The translations under genes were made by a program, and so were the position numbers. DNA of 64,000 nt. It comes from Janthinobacterium sp. 64 (lineage in GTDB: Bacteria > Pseudomonadota > Gammaproteobacteria > Burkholderiales > Burkholderiaceae_D). Positions 56,568-64,000 of the stretch are shown here, one piece after another; position 1 is the stretch's first letter; each line of letters starts with the position of its first letter. The notes beneath the pieces are model-generated. The model was not told the origin of the DNA. It ran no database searches and saw only the letters and a list, made by a program, of their open reading frames with translations. Location of the stretch: the NCBI RefSeq assembly GCF_002813325.1, contig NZ_PHUG01000001.1:4154001-4218000 (forward strand). The letters are read 5' to 3'.

Positions 56568-57740
56568 ATGAAAAAGACTAGCCTGGCAATCCTTGTGGGT
56601 GCTGCCCTGTGTATCGGTGGCGGCATCTGGTATTTCAATCATCAGCCAGGCAAAGCGGCCGGTGGGCAGGAGGGCAAAGGGGGCAAGGGCGGACAGGGGC
56701 CGGCCACGGTGAGCGTGGTGGTGCCGCTGCGACAGGATGTACCGATGCTGCTGCAAGCCAATGGCAGCGTGACACCCATCAGCAGCGTCGACCTGCATCC
56801 ACAGACGACCAGTACGATCACCAAGGTGCACATCCGCGAAGGCCAGTTCGTCAAGCAGGGCGAGCTGATGTTTACGCTGGACGCGCGCAGCGAGCACGCG
56901 AACGTCGACAAGGCGCAGGCGCAGGTCTTGCGCGACCGCGCCTCGGTGCAGGACTTCGAGCGCCAGCTCAAGCGCAACCAGGATTTGCTGAGCAAGAATT
57001 TCATCGCCCAGGGTGCCGTCGATACCCTGCAAAGCCAGCTCGACGCGGCACGTGCCTTGCTGGCCGCCGACCAGGCCGCCTTGCGCGCCGCCCAGGTCGA
57101 TTCCAGCTACACCGTCCTGCGCGCGCCGCAGGCGGGCAGGGTGGGCGCCATCAATGTCTACGCGGGCAGCCTGGTGCAGCCGACTACTTCGCTGACCAGC
57201 ATCACCCAGCTCGACCCGATCGACGTGGTCTTCACCTTGCCGGAAAGCAGTCTGTCGGGCTTGCTGGCGGCGCAGAAGGCGGGCGAGGTGGCGGTCAAGG
57301 CGCTGCTGTCGGACGCGGGCGGCAAGCAGCTCGACGGCAAACTGAACTTCATCGATAATGCCGTCGATCCCGCCACGGGCGTGATCAAGGTCAAGGCCCG
57401 TTTCAACAATGGCGGCACCGATTTGTGGCCTGGCCAGTATGTGAATACGCAGCTGACCGTGCGCACCCTCAAGGATGCGCTCGTGATTCCGCAAAACGCC
57501 ATCATCACGAGCACTACCGGCACCTTCGTGTACTCGATGGAGGCGGACAGCACGGCCAAGATGCGCAAGATTGCCCGCGTGTATGCATTTGGACCGAATG
57601 CCGTCGTCACCGGCCTGGCCGGCGATGAAAAAGTCATCGTCGATGGCAAGCAAAACTTGCGTCCGGGTAGCAAGGTGCGCCTGGTGGAAAAACACAAGGC
57701 TGCCGATGGCGCCGCCGCAGCGCAGGGCAAGCCAGCATGA
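56568..57740 (+). CDS. RND efflux pump periplasmic adaptor (MdtA-type)
   Basis: A 390-residue membrane-fusion protein: N-terminal anchor/signal (MKKTSLAILVGAALCIGGGI), a Gly/Lys-rich linker (GQEGKGGKGGQGP), lipoyl halves (VHIREGQFVKQGELMFTL and YTVLRAPQAGRVGAINVYAG), helical hairpin (about 110-175) and beta-barrel/membrane-proximal domains. The start at 56568 is chosen for the signal; upstream residues are not family-like. It overlaps the pump gene by four bases (ATGA). No outer-membrane factor gene follows. Confidence 0.9.
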   Translation: MKKTSLAILVGAALCIGGGIWYFNHQPGKAAGGQEGKGGKGGQGPATVSVVVPLRQDVPMLLQANGSVTPISSVDLHPQTTSTITKVHIREGQFVKQGELMFTLDARSEHANVDKAQAQVLRDRASVQDFERQLKRNQDLLSKNFIAQGAVDTLQSQLDAARALLAADQAALRAAQVDSSYTVLRAPQAGRVGAINVYAGSLVQPTTSLTSITQLDPIDVVFTLPESSLSGLLAAQKAGEVAVKALLSDAGGKQLDGKLNFIDNAVDPATGVIKVKARFNNGGTDLWPGQYVNTQLTVRTLKDALVIPQNAIITSTTGTFVYSMEADSTAKMRKIARVYAFGPNAVVTGLAGDEKVIVDGKQNLRPGSKVRLVEKHKAADGAAAAQGKPA

Positions 57741-60700
57741 ACCTGTCCGAACTGAGCATCCGCCGCCCCGTCATGGTGGTGCTGCTGTCCCTCTCCATCA
57801 TCCTGGCTGGCGTGCTGGCCTACCTGCAAATTCCCGTTGCCGCCTTGCCGAGCTACAACACGCCCGTCATCAACGTCAGCGCCGACCTGGCCGGCGCCAG
57901 CCCGGAAACGATGGCTTCGTCCGTGGCCTTGCCGCTGGAAAAGCAGTTTTCCACCATTTCTGGCCTCAGCCTGATCACGTCCACGAGTACCCTGGGCAAT
58001 ACTTCGCTGACCCTGGAGTTTGACGCCAGCATCAACGTCAACGAGGCGGCCGTCGACGTGCAGGCGGCCCTGCTGCGCGCGCAGCGCCAGTTGCCGACGG
58101 AAATGACGGACTTGCCGTCCTACCGCAAGGTCAATCCGGCCGATGCGCCCGTGCTGTTCATCCAGATGACGTCACCCTCGCTGAACTTGTCGGACCTCAA
58201 CGATTATGCGGAAAACCTGATCGCGCCGAGCCTGTCGACCTTGCCTGGCGTGGCCCAGGTTATCGTGAATGGCCAGAAGCGCTTTGCCGTGCGCGTGCGC
58301 GCCCGTGCCGACCTGATGAATGCGCGCAACCTGACGATGGACGAACTGGCCATTGCCTTGCGCACCTCGAACACGAATTCCCCGCTGGGCATTCTTGACG
58401 GCCCCAGCCAGACCCTGACCATCCAGGGCAATCCGCAAATGATGAAAGCGGCCGATTTTGCCGAACTGATCGTCGCCAGCCGCAACGGCCAGCCCGTGCG
58501 CCTGAAAGACGTGGCCGAGGTGGAAGACAGCTTTCAATCGATCAAGGCCGTCGGCAGTTTCAATGGCGAGCGCTCGATCAGCCTGATGGTGCAGCGCCAA
58601 CCGGATGCCAACACCGTGCAAGTGGTCGATGGCGTGCGCCGATTGCTGCCTGGCTTCAAGGAGCAATTGCCGCAGTCGATACAGATCAGCCTGGTCAACG
58701 ACCGCTCGCTGTCGATCCGCGAAGCCATCCACGACGTGAATCTGACCCTGGCCCTGACGGTGGTGCTGGTGGTGCTGGTGATCTTTTTGTTCCTGCACCG
58801 CGCGGCCGCCACCTTCATTCCCGCCGTCACCATGCCGATCTCGCTGCTCGGCGCCCTGGCCCTGCTGTACTGGCTCGGCTACAGTCTCGACAACGTTTCC
58901 CTGCTGGGCATCACCCTGGCCGTGGGCCTCGTCGTCGACGATGCCATCGTGGTGCTGGAAAACATCGTGCGCCATATCGAGATGGGCAAGAAACCGATAC
59001 GCGCGGCCCTGGAAGGGGCGAAGGAGATGGGCTTTACCATCATCTCGATTTCCGTCTCGCTGGTGGCCGTGTTCATCCCCATCTTCTTCATGCCGGGCGT
59101 GATCGGTTTGCTGTTCCACGAGTTCGCCGTCGTCGTTTCGCTGGCCGTGCTGGTGTCTGCCGTCGTGTCGCTGACCCTGGTGCCGATGCTGGCCAGCCGC
59201 TTCCTGCCGGCCGATTCGCGCGAGCACAATGACAGCGACCCCACGCATGGCGAAAAAACCTTCATCGGCCGCCACTTCGAGGCGGGTTTCACGGCATTGC
59301 GCAACGGCTACGTGCATCTGCTCGACAAGGCACTGGCGCACCGCAACGTGGTGCTGTTCGTTGCCGTGTGCACTTTTGCCCTGACGGTGCTGCTGTACGC
59401 GACCATTCCGAAAGGTTTCTTCCCCGAGGAAGACCTGGGTCAGATCCAGGTGAATACGGAAGCGTCGGAAGACATCTCATCCGCGGCATTGCAGGATTTG
59501 CAGGCGCGCGTGGCGGCCGTGCTCAAGGCGGACCCCAGCGTGCAGGATGTGACCTCGTTCGTCGGCGGCGGCAACACGGGCCGCATGTTCATGGTCTTGA
59601 AACCGCGCAGCGAACGGCCGAAAATGCCGGTGGTGCTGGAAAACCTGCGCCGCGCGGCGGGCACCGTGCCCGGCATGGCCGTGTATTTCCGGCCCGTGCA
59701 AAACTTGCAGCTGGGCGGGCGCCAGAGCAAGAGCCGCTACCAGTACACCTTGCAAAGCGTCAGTCCCGACGCCTTGAATGACTGGGCGGAAAAGTTTATT
59801 GCCGGCATGCGCGCCGATCCCGCCTTCCGCGACGTCACCAGCGATTCGCAGATCAAGGGCTTGCAGGCCTCGCTGCGGATCGACCGCGACAAGGCCAATC
59901 TGCTGGGCGTGCAAATGTCCGATATCCGCACGGCCCTGTACAGCGCTTTTGGCGAGCGGCAAGTATCGACCATCTATTCGTCGGCGGCCAGCTATTACGT
60001 GATCCTGGAAGCGGCCACGGCGGATCGCCAGTATGACGATGCGCTCACGCGCGTGTCCGTGCGCAGCAAGACGGGCGCACTGGTGAAATTGTCAAGTATT
60101 GCCTACGTGGAACGCACGATAGGCCCCACGTCCGTCAATCACCAGGGGCAGTTGCAGGCCGTGACGATCTCCTTCAACCTGGCGCCGGACGTGCCGCTGG
60201 GTGTCGCCACGGGCAAGATCGACGTAATGGGCAAGGGCATGAGCTTGCCGGCCTCCATCATCACGCGCTACGGCGGCGACGCGGCCGTGTTCCAGAGCTC
60301 GCAGTCGAGCCAGATCATCCTCATCATCGCCGCGCTGGCCGTGATCTATGTGCTGCTCGGCGTGCTGTATGAAAGCTATATCCACCCGCTGACCATCCTG
60401 GCCGGCTTGCCATCGGCGGCCGTGGGCGCGCTGCTGACCCTGCGCCTGTTCGGCATGGACCTGACCATGATCGCCATCATCGGCATTTTGATGCTGATCG
60501 GTATCGTCAAGAAAAACGCCATCATGATGATCGACTTTGCCCTGCATGCGCAGCGCAACGACGGGCTGGCGCCGGCCGAGGCCATCCGCCAGGCGTGCAT
60601 CCTGCGTTTCCGTCCCATCATGATGACATCGGCGGCGGCCCTGATGGGCGCCTTGCCGATCGCCCTGGGCCTAGGCGCCGGCGCCGAGCTGCGCCAGCCG

Positions 60701-60847
60701 CTGGGCCTGGCCGTGGTCGGTGGATTGCTGTTTTCGCAAGTGATTACCCTGTTCATCACGCCCGTCATCTATTTGTTCCTCGACAAGTACAGCGGCACGG
60801 GGCCGGTGACGGACGAGCAACTGGTGGCACTCGACAACAAGGCTTGA
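57737..60847 (+). CDS. RND multidrug efflux permease (MdtB/MdtC/MuxB-type)
   Basis: A 1036-residue inner-membrane pump of the HAE1/MdtBC-like group. N-terminus MNLSELSIRRPVMVVLLSLS and Pro-Ser rich first strand PVAALPSYNTPVINVSADL are typical; the proton-relay helix reads TLAVGLVVDDAIVVLENIVR, with the paired Asp residues present (VDDA), and the second half shows GILMLIGIVKKNAIMMIDFA. It forms a trimer driven by proton flow and takes drugs or lipid-like compounds from the periplasm. The MdtABC system needs two different pumps; here there is only one, so it is probably a homotrimer. A terminator follows at 60883. Confidence 0.93.
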   Translation: MNLSELSIRRPVMVVLLSLSIILAGVLAYLQIPVAALPSYNTPVINVSADLAGASPETMASSVALPLEKQFSTISGLSLITSTSTLGNTSLTLEFDASINVNEAAVDVQAALLRAQRQLPTEMTDLPSYRKVNPADAPVLFIQMTSPSLNLSDLNDYAENLIAPSLSTLPGVAQVIVNGQKRFAVRVRARADLMNARNLTMDELAIALRTSNTNSPLGILDGPSQTLTIQGNPQMMKAADFAELIVASRNGQPVRLKDVAEVEDSFQSIKAVGSFNGERSISLMVQRQPDANTVQVVDGVRRLLPGFKEQLPQSIQISLVNDRSLSIREAIHDVNLTLALTVVLVVLVIFLFLHRAAATFIPAVTMPISLLGALALLYWLGYSLDNVSLLGITLAVGLVVDDAIVVLENIVRHIEMGKKPIRAALEGAKEMGFTIISISVSLVAVFIPIFFMPGVIGLLFHEFAVVVSLAVLVSAVVSLTLVPMLASRFLPADSREHNDSDPTHGEKTFIGRHFEAGFTALRNGYVHLLDKALAHRNVVLFVAVCTFALTVLLYATIPKGFFPEEDLGQIQVNTEASEDISSAALQDLQARVAAVLKADPSVQDVTSFVGGGNTGRMFMVLKPRSERPKMPVVLENLRRAAGTVPGMAVYFRPVQNLQLGGRQSKSRYQYTLQSVSPDALNDWAEKFIAGMRADPAFRDVTSDSQIKGLQASLRIDRDKANLLGVQMSDIRTALYSAFGERQVSTIYSSAASYYVILEAATADRQYDDALTRVSVRSKTGALVKLSSIAYVERTIGPTSVNHQGQLQAVTISFNLAPDVPLGVATGKIDVMGKGMSLPASIITRYGGDAAVFQSSQSSQIILIIAALAVIYVLLGVLYESYIHPLTILAGLPSAAVGALLTLRLFGMDLTMIAIIGILMLIGIVKKNAIMMIDFALHAQRNDGLAPAEAIRQACILRFRPIMMTSAAALMGALPIALGLGAGAELRQPLGLAVVGGLLFSQVITLFITPVIYLFLDKYSGTGPVTDEQLVALDNKA

Positions 60848-60882
60848 GCGCGTGCGTTACCCGTTGACCCGTTGACCCGTGG

Positions 60883-60920
60883 CCGGCGCCCCATTCCTGC
60901 GTGAATGGGGCGCCGGTTTT
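60883..60920 (+). terminator. Terminator of the RND pump operon
   Basis: Arms CCGGCGCCCCATT (60883-60895) and AATGGGGCGCCGG (60904-60916), loop of eight, then TTTT. The 194 bases that follow to 61114 hold no gene I can support; they probably contain the promoter of the next one. Confidence 0.8.
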
Positions 60921-61114
60921 GTATGGGCAGTGATACATACGGTAACAACCGTCAAGGGGCGGCTCGGGTACTCTGGTCAGCGCTGCAAGGAATGTCGCTA
61001 TCCTGTAGGCTTCGGGTTGGAAAGGCCGAGGAAGTGTTCCCAAAAGCAAGGGACTCTGGCACTATGGCTGCCCTGTAATGTTATTTCTTCGCTACACAGA
61101 AAGCACGATTCATT

Positions 61115-62017
61115 TTGCATGACACGACCCATTTGTTGGCTGCCGATTCCGATGTTTGCCCCACCTGCGGGCAAGTGATCCAGCCACTGCCGGCCTACGG
61201 GTCCAGGACCAGCACCACGCGCAAGGTGGCGCTTGGCGTGTCCGTCTTGCTGCACGTGCTGCTGGCGGCGTATGTCCTGTTGCGCAGCGACAAGATCGAA
61301 AAGATCCCGCCGCCGAAGAAGGAAAGCGCGATGGTCTACATCGCGCCCCTGAAAGACAAGCCGCAACCGAAGCCGCAACCGAAACCCACGCCCAAGCCGA
61401 AGGACACGAAAGTGGCCAAGGTGAAACCGCCGCCGGCGCCGAGCAAGCGCGTGGTGACGAAAGACGTGCCGCGCGACAAGCCAAAACTGGAAACGTTTAC
61501 GCCGCCGCTGGTGTCGAAAGTGCCGTTGCCGCCGCCACCGGCTGAAGACATGAGTTCGATGATCGAGCAGCGGCGCAAACAGCGCGAGGCGCAAAATCCC
61601 ACGCCGCCGGCCGAGGAAAGCGAGAATGACCGCGCCATGCGCGTGGCCAAGGCGAATATCGCCGGCGCACAGGGGCGCAATTCCGGCAGCGACCGCGAGG
61701 ATTCGGGCGGCGTGTTTTCCATCGTCAACCAGACCTCGTTCAGCGCGGAAGTCAAATTCAAGGGCTGGAACGGCAACTTCAAGCGCAATTGGCTGAAGCA
61801 GGAAAAAGTCGAGCTGGGCAATGAGCCCGATATCGAAACGGCCATCGTGAAAAAGATGATCCAGCTGATCCGTGCCGAAAAGCCGGGCGACTTCGTCTGG
61901 GAATCGCGGCGCCTGGGGCGTAACGTCAACCTCAGCGCCCGCGTGGAAGACACGGCCGAGCTGACTGCCTTCCTGCGCCAGGAATTCTTTTCCGAGAAGC
62001 GGCCAGGACGGCGCTAA
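61115..62017 (+). CDS. Zinc-ribbon, single-helix, proline-rich protein of unknown function
   Basis: A protein of about 300 residues that I do not recognise. It has, in order: a short cytoplasmic segment with CPTCG (residues 15-19), half a zinc-ribbon-like motif; one membrane helix (VALGVSVLLHVLLAAYVLL, about 37-56); a periplasmic Pro/Lys-rich stretch with repeated KPQPKPQPKPTPKPK (about 82-96) like the TonB linker; a charged linker with a coiled-coil-like segment (MIEQRRKQREAQ); and a folded C-terminal domain of about 110 residues (VFSIVNQTSFSAEVKFKGWN onward). The start is a TTG at 61115 with a poor ribosome site, so it is uncertain. TonB-like topology is visible, but the C-domain does not look like TonB. 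Confidence 0.7.
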   Translation: MHDTTHLLAADSDVCPTCGQVIQPLPAYGSRTSTTRKVALGVSVLLHVLLAAYVLLRSDKIEKIPPPKKESAMVYIAPLKDKPQPKPQPKPTPKPKDTKVAKVKPPPAPSKRVVTKDVPRDKPKLETFTPPLVSKVPLPPPPAEDMSSMIEQRRKQREAQNPTPPAEESENDRAMRVAKANIAGAQGRNSGSDREDSGGVFSIVNQTSFSAEVKFKGWNGNFKRNWLKQEKVELGNEPDIETAIVKKMIQLIRAEKPGDFVWESRRLGRNVNLSARVEDTAELTAFLRQEFFSEKRPGRR

Positions 62018-62022
62018 AAATT

Positions 62023-62057
62023 AAAAAGGCTGCGCGGTGTGACCGGGCAGCCTTTTT
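62023..62057. terminator. Bidirectional terminator between convergent genes
   Basis: Arms AAAAAGGCTGC (62023-62033) and GCAGCCTTTTT (62047-62057). With A-run and T-run on both sides it can stop both the proline-rich gene and engB. Confidence 0.85.
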
Positions 62058-62078
62058 GTCATACGGCGCTGATGATGC

Positions 62079-62828
62079 TCAGGCCGGTTTATCCGACTCG
62101 GTGCCCGGCGCCGCTTCCACGTCGTCTTCCATGTCGATCAGTTCGACCATCTGGGCCGCCCCATCTTCGCTGATGCCGGCCAGTTCCATGATCTTGTCGT
62201 TGGCTTCGTCGATGCCGACTCTTTTCAAGGCCGAGAACAGTTGCACGGTGAACGGGAAGCCGACGCCGTCTTCATCCACGTAGCTGTCGAGCTTGGCTTT
62301 CGCCTGGCGCAAGGCATTCACGGATTCATTGCGGTTCAGCTTATCGACTTTCGTCAGGATGCAGTGGATCGGTTTGCCCGTCGGCGCGAACCATTCCAGC
62401 ATTTGAATGTCCAGGTCGGTGAACGGACGGCGCGAATCCATGATCAGGATCAAACCGGCCAATTGCTCGCGACGCTGCACGTAGTCACCCAGCAGGCGCT
62501 GCCAGTGCAGTTTGGCCGAGCCCGACACTTCCGCGTAGCCATAGCCGGGCAAGTCGACCAGCAGGCATTCGATCTCTTCGACGATGGTGGCATCCTTGCG
62601 GTGCTGCGCCACATGGGCGCCGCCGATGGAGAAGTAGTTGATGTGCTGGGTACGGCCAGGTGTCTTGGAGGCGAACGCCAAGCCTTTCTGATTACACAAG
62701 ATGTTGATGGCGGTCGATTTACCGGCATTGGAGCGGCCGGCAAAAGCGATTTCCGGCACCGTGGTATCGGGCAGGTCACGCAATTGGTTGACGGTCGTAA
62801 AGAAGCGGGCTTGCCAGAGTTTTGACAT
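62079..62828 (-). CDS. engB: Ribosome biogenesis GTPase EngB (YihA/YsxC)
   Basis: GTPase needed for large-subunit assembly, 249 residues. G1 GRSNAGKST near residue 31, G3 DLPGYG near 98 and G4 TKVDK near 160 are intact. An acidic C-terminal tail of about 35 residues ([19 protein letters not shown] at the end) extends beyond the E. coli protein (210 residues). It is divergent from cytochrome c4, the usual betaproteobacterial neighbour. Its leader contains a tandem GGAGCGATAA repeat (62851-62871). Confidence 0.95.
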   Translation of the reverse strand: MSKLWQARFFTTVNQLRDLPDTTVPEIAFAGRSNAGKSTAINILCNQKGLAFASKTPGRTQHINYFSIGGAHVAQHRKDATIVEEIECLLVDLPGYGYAEVSGSAKLHWQRLLGDYVQRREQLAGLILIMDSRRPFTDLDIQMLEWFAPTGKPIHCILTKVDKLNRNESVNALRQAKAKLDSYVDEDGVGFPFTVQLFSALKRVGIDEANDKIMELAGISEDGAAQMVELIDMEDDVEAAPGTESDKPA

Positions 62829-63014
62829 GGGAGTAGTAAAGCAACAAAATGGAGCGATAAGGGAGCGATAACGCCAAGAAGCTATTGTACAATAAGGGAT
62901 TGTTAATTGTTGCCGGCGTAGCAGCGATGCGGCTTGCGGCCCTGAAAATAAATCAAAAATCTCAGGCGCGCGGCAATGTCCACCACTAATTTCTCACTGT
63001 CTCAGGGTGCCTGA

Positions 63015-63686
63015 ATGAATCGTGCGTTTTCACCGTTGTTCAAATCCATGCTGCTCGCTTTGCTGGCTGTATCGGCAACTGCCTCCGCGGTCGAAGCACC
63101 GAAACCGGCCGTCAAGGCCGATGCCGCCAAGGGCGCGACCCTGTACGCCGATGGCGATGCGGCGCGCGGCTTGCCTGCCTGCGTGTCCTGCCATGGTGCG
63201 GCCGGCAACTCGACCATCACGGTCAACCCGAAGCTGGCCGGCCAGCACGAAAGCTATATCTACAAGCAACTGGTCGATTTCACCACGCCGGAGCGCAACC
63301 AGCCCGTCATGACGACGTACGCGAAGATGCTCAGCGACGCCGACAAGAAGAATATCGCCGCCTACCTGGGTGCGCAGCTGTCCAAGCCGGGCGCCGCGAA
63401 AAACAAGGATACGATTGACCTGGGCAAGAAAATCTACCGTGGTGGCATTGCTTCCAAGCAAGTTGCTGCCTGCGCCAGCTGTCATGGCGCGACGGGCAAT
63501 GGCATTCCCGTCCAGTATCCGCGCATCGCCGGCCAGCACCAGGACTACACGGTGGCCCAGCTGACGATGTTCCGCAGCACCAAGGCTGACGCCCGCAAGA
63601 ACAGCGCGCAAATGCACACCATCGCCGCCCGCATGTCGGATGACGAGATTGCCGCCGTGGCCGATTACATCGCCGGCCTGAAGTAA
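63015..63686 (+). CDS. Cytochrome c4, dihaem
   Basis: A 223-residue periplasmic cytochrome c4. The signal peptide (about 1-26, cut near ASA-VEA) is followed by two homologous haem domains with CVSCH at residues 56-60 and CASCH at 153-157; axial Met ligands are likely in NQPVMTTYAKML and the later QMHTIAARMSDDE. It carries electrons to terminal oxidases. It is divergent from engB and followed by a terminator and resB, so haem attachment functions are adjacent. Confidence 0.93.
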   Translation: MNRAFSPLFKSMLLALLAVSATASAVEAPKPAVKADAAKGATLYADGDAARGLPACVSCHGAAGNSTITVNPKLAGQHESYIYKQLVDFTTPERNQPVMTTYAKMLSDADKKNIAAYLGAQLSKPGAAKNKDTIDLGKKIYRGGIASKQVAACASCHGATGNGIPVQYPRIAGQHQDYTVAQLTMFRSTKADARKNSAQMHTIAARMSDDEIAAVADYIAGLK

Positions 63687-63735
63687 GTTTTCATAGTGGC
63701 AAGAGATTGCCAGGCGCAGCAGCGCGCATGAACGA

Positions 63736-63766
63736 GGGCGGCCGTCTCAACAGGCTGCCCTTTTTT
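63736..63766 (+). terminator. Terminator after cytochrome c4
   Basis: Arms GGGCGGCC (63736-63743) and GGCTGCCC (63753-63760), one G-T pair, followed by TTTTTT. Confidence 0.75.
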
Positions 63767-63871
63767 ATGGCAAGGGCCAAAACTGGAGTATGCTGCCGCC
63801 TTGCGCGCAGAAACACTCTGCTCCATGCCACATTTTCTTGAAGATTGCATATCCCGTATGAGTATCCACGT

Positions 63872-64000
63872 ATGAGCACAGGCACGACCGGAATCGAGTT
63901 AAAGACCCAACGCCGCAGCCTGGCTGAATTCGTCGAGCTGGTCTCGTCGATGCGCTTTGCCATCAGCCTGCTGACCCTGATCGCCGTCGCGTCCATCATC
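63872..64000 (+). CDS. Cytochrome c biogenesis protein ResB/CcsB, 5' part
   Basis: Only the first 43 codons are in the window: MSTGTTGIELKTQRRSLAEF followed by VELVSSMRFAISLLTLIAVA, the family's first membrane helix, open to the end of the sequence. ResB (Ccs1) with CcsA forms the system II haem-export and attachment complex. The position after cytochrome c4 supports this. A five-codon ORF (ATG at 63858) ends in an ATGA overlap with this start. Confidence 0.8.
   Translation, partial: MSTGTTGIELKTQRRSLAEFVELVSSMRFAISLLTLIAVASII

Overview
The window is 64 kb of a high-GC genome from a betaproteobacterium, most likely an Oxalobacteraceae member of the Janthinobacterium, Massilia or Duganella type. 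That placement is inferred from the ribosomal proteins and gene order, a cytochrome c4 gene followed by resB, a cyclic-glucan-synthase-like GH94 enzyme, an Oxalobacteraceae-style TonB receptor and a PEP-CTERM-like remnant. No database search was possible. No rRNA, tRNA, CRISPR, prophage or insertion sequence was seen.

Layout. 1-9.6 kb: the 3' part of a GH94 enzyme; a UPF0016 manganese exporter behind a yybP-ykoY-type riboswitch; two M1 metallopeptidases and a class C beta-lactamase-like hydrolase, with a HigBA-type toxin-antitoxin pair among them. 9.6-13.5 kb: a REP-like repeat, an exported methyltransferase, a PPOX flavoprotein divergent from a MocR regulator broken by two deletions, and a spermidine-synthase-like protein. 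13.4-20.9 kb (minus strand): a six-gene operon of HlyD-type adaptor, ABC ATPase, two FtsX/MacB-type permeases, an NtrC-family regulator and its histidine kinase. It is preceded by a -24/-12 (sigma54) promoter and TGTCC repeats and followed by a PEP-CTERM-like tail remnant. 21.1-24.7 kb: a membrane-anchored MutS-like ATPase and a phosphoethanolamine-transferase-like enzyme.

24.9-51.5 kb is the translation supercluster: str (rpsL-rpsG-fusA-tuf), S10, spc (to secY, infA, rpmJ) and alpha (rpsM-rpsK-rpsD-rpoA-rplQ). It is unusual in two ways. rpsJ is separated from rplC by 7.3 kb holding a TonB-dependent receptor and a creBCD set, and rplC restarts from its own promoter. Terminator-like hairpins also lie between tuf/rpsJ, rpsQ/rplN, rpsK/rpsD, rpsD/rpoA and rpoA/rplQ, so the cluster probably forms several transcription units.

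51.6-60.9 kb is an envelope-stress region: dsbD, a second REP-like repeat, a divergent Spy/CpxP-like chaperone, a two-component system and an RND adaptor/pump pair, which resembles the E. coli Bae regulon in content. 61-64 kb: a zinc-ribbon, single-helix, proline-rich protein of unknown function, engB, cytochrome c4 and the start of resB.

The best leads are the sigma54-controlled ABC exporter, whose activator has a non-consensus GAFTGA loop, the interrupted S10 operon, the Bae-like locus, the doubly deleted mocR and the paired REP elements. I did not find an unmistakable new system. Boundaries of regulatory sites are read by eye and are approximate.
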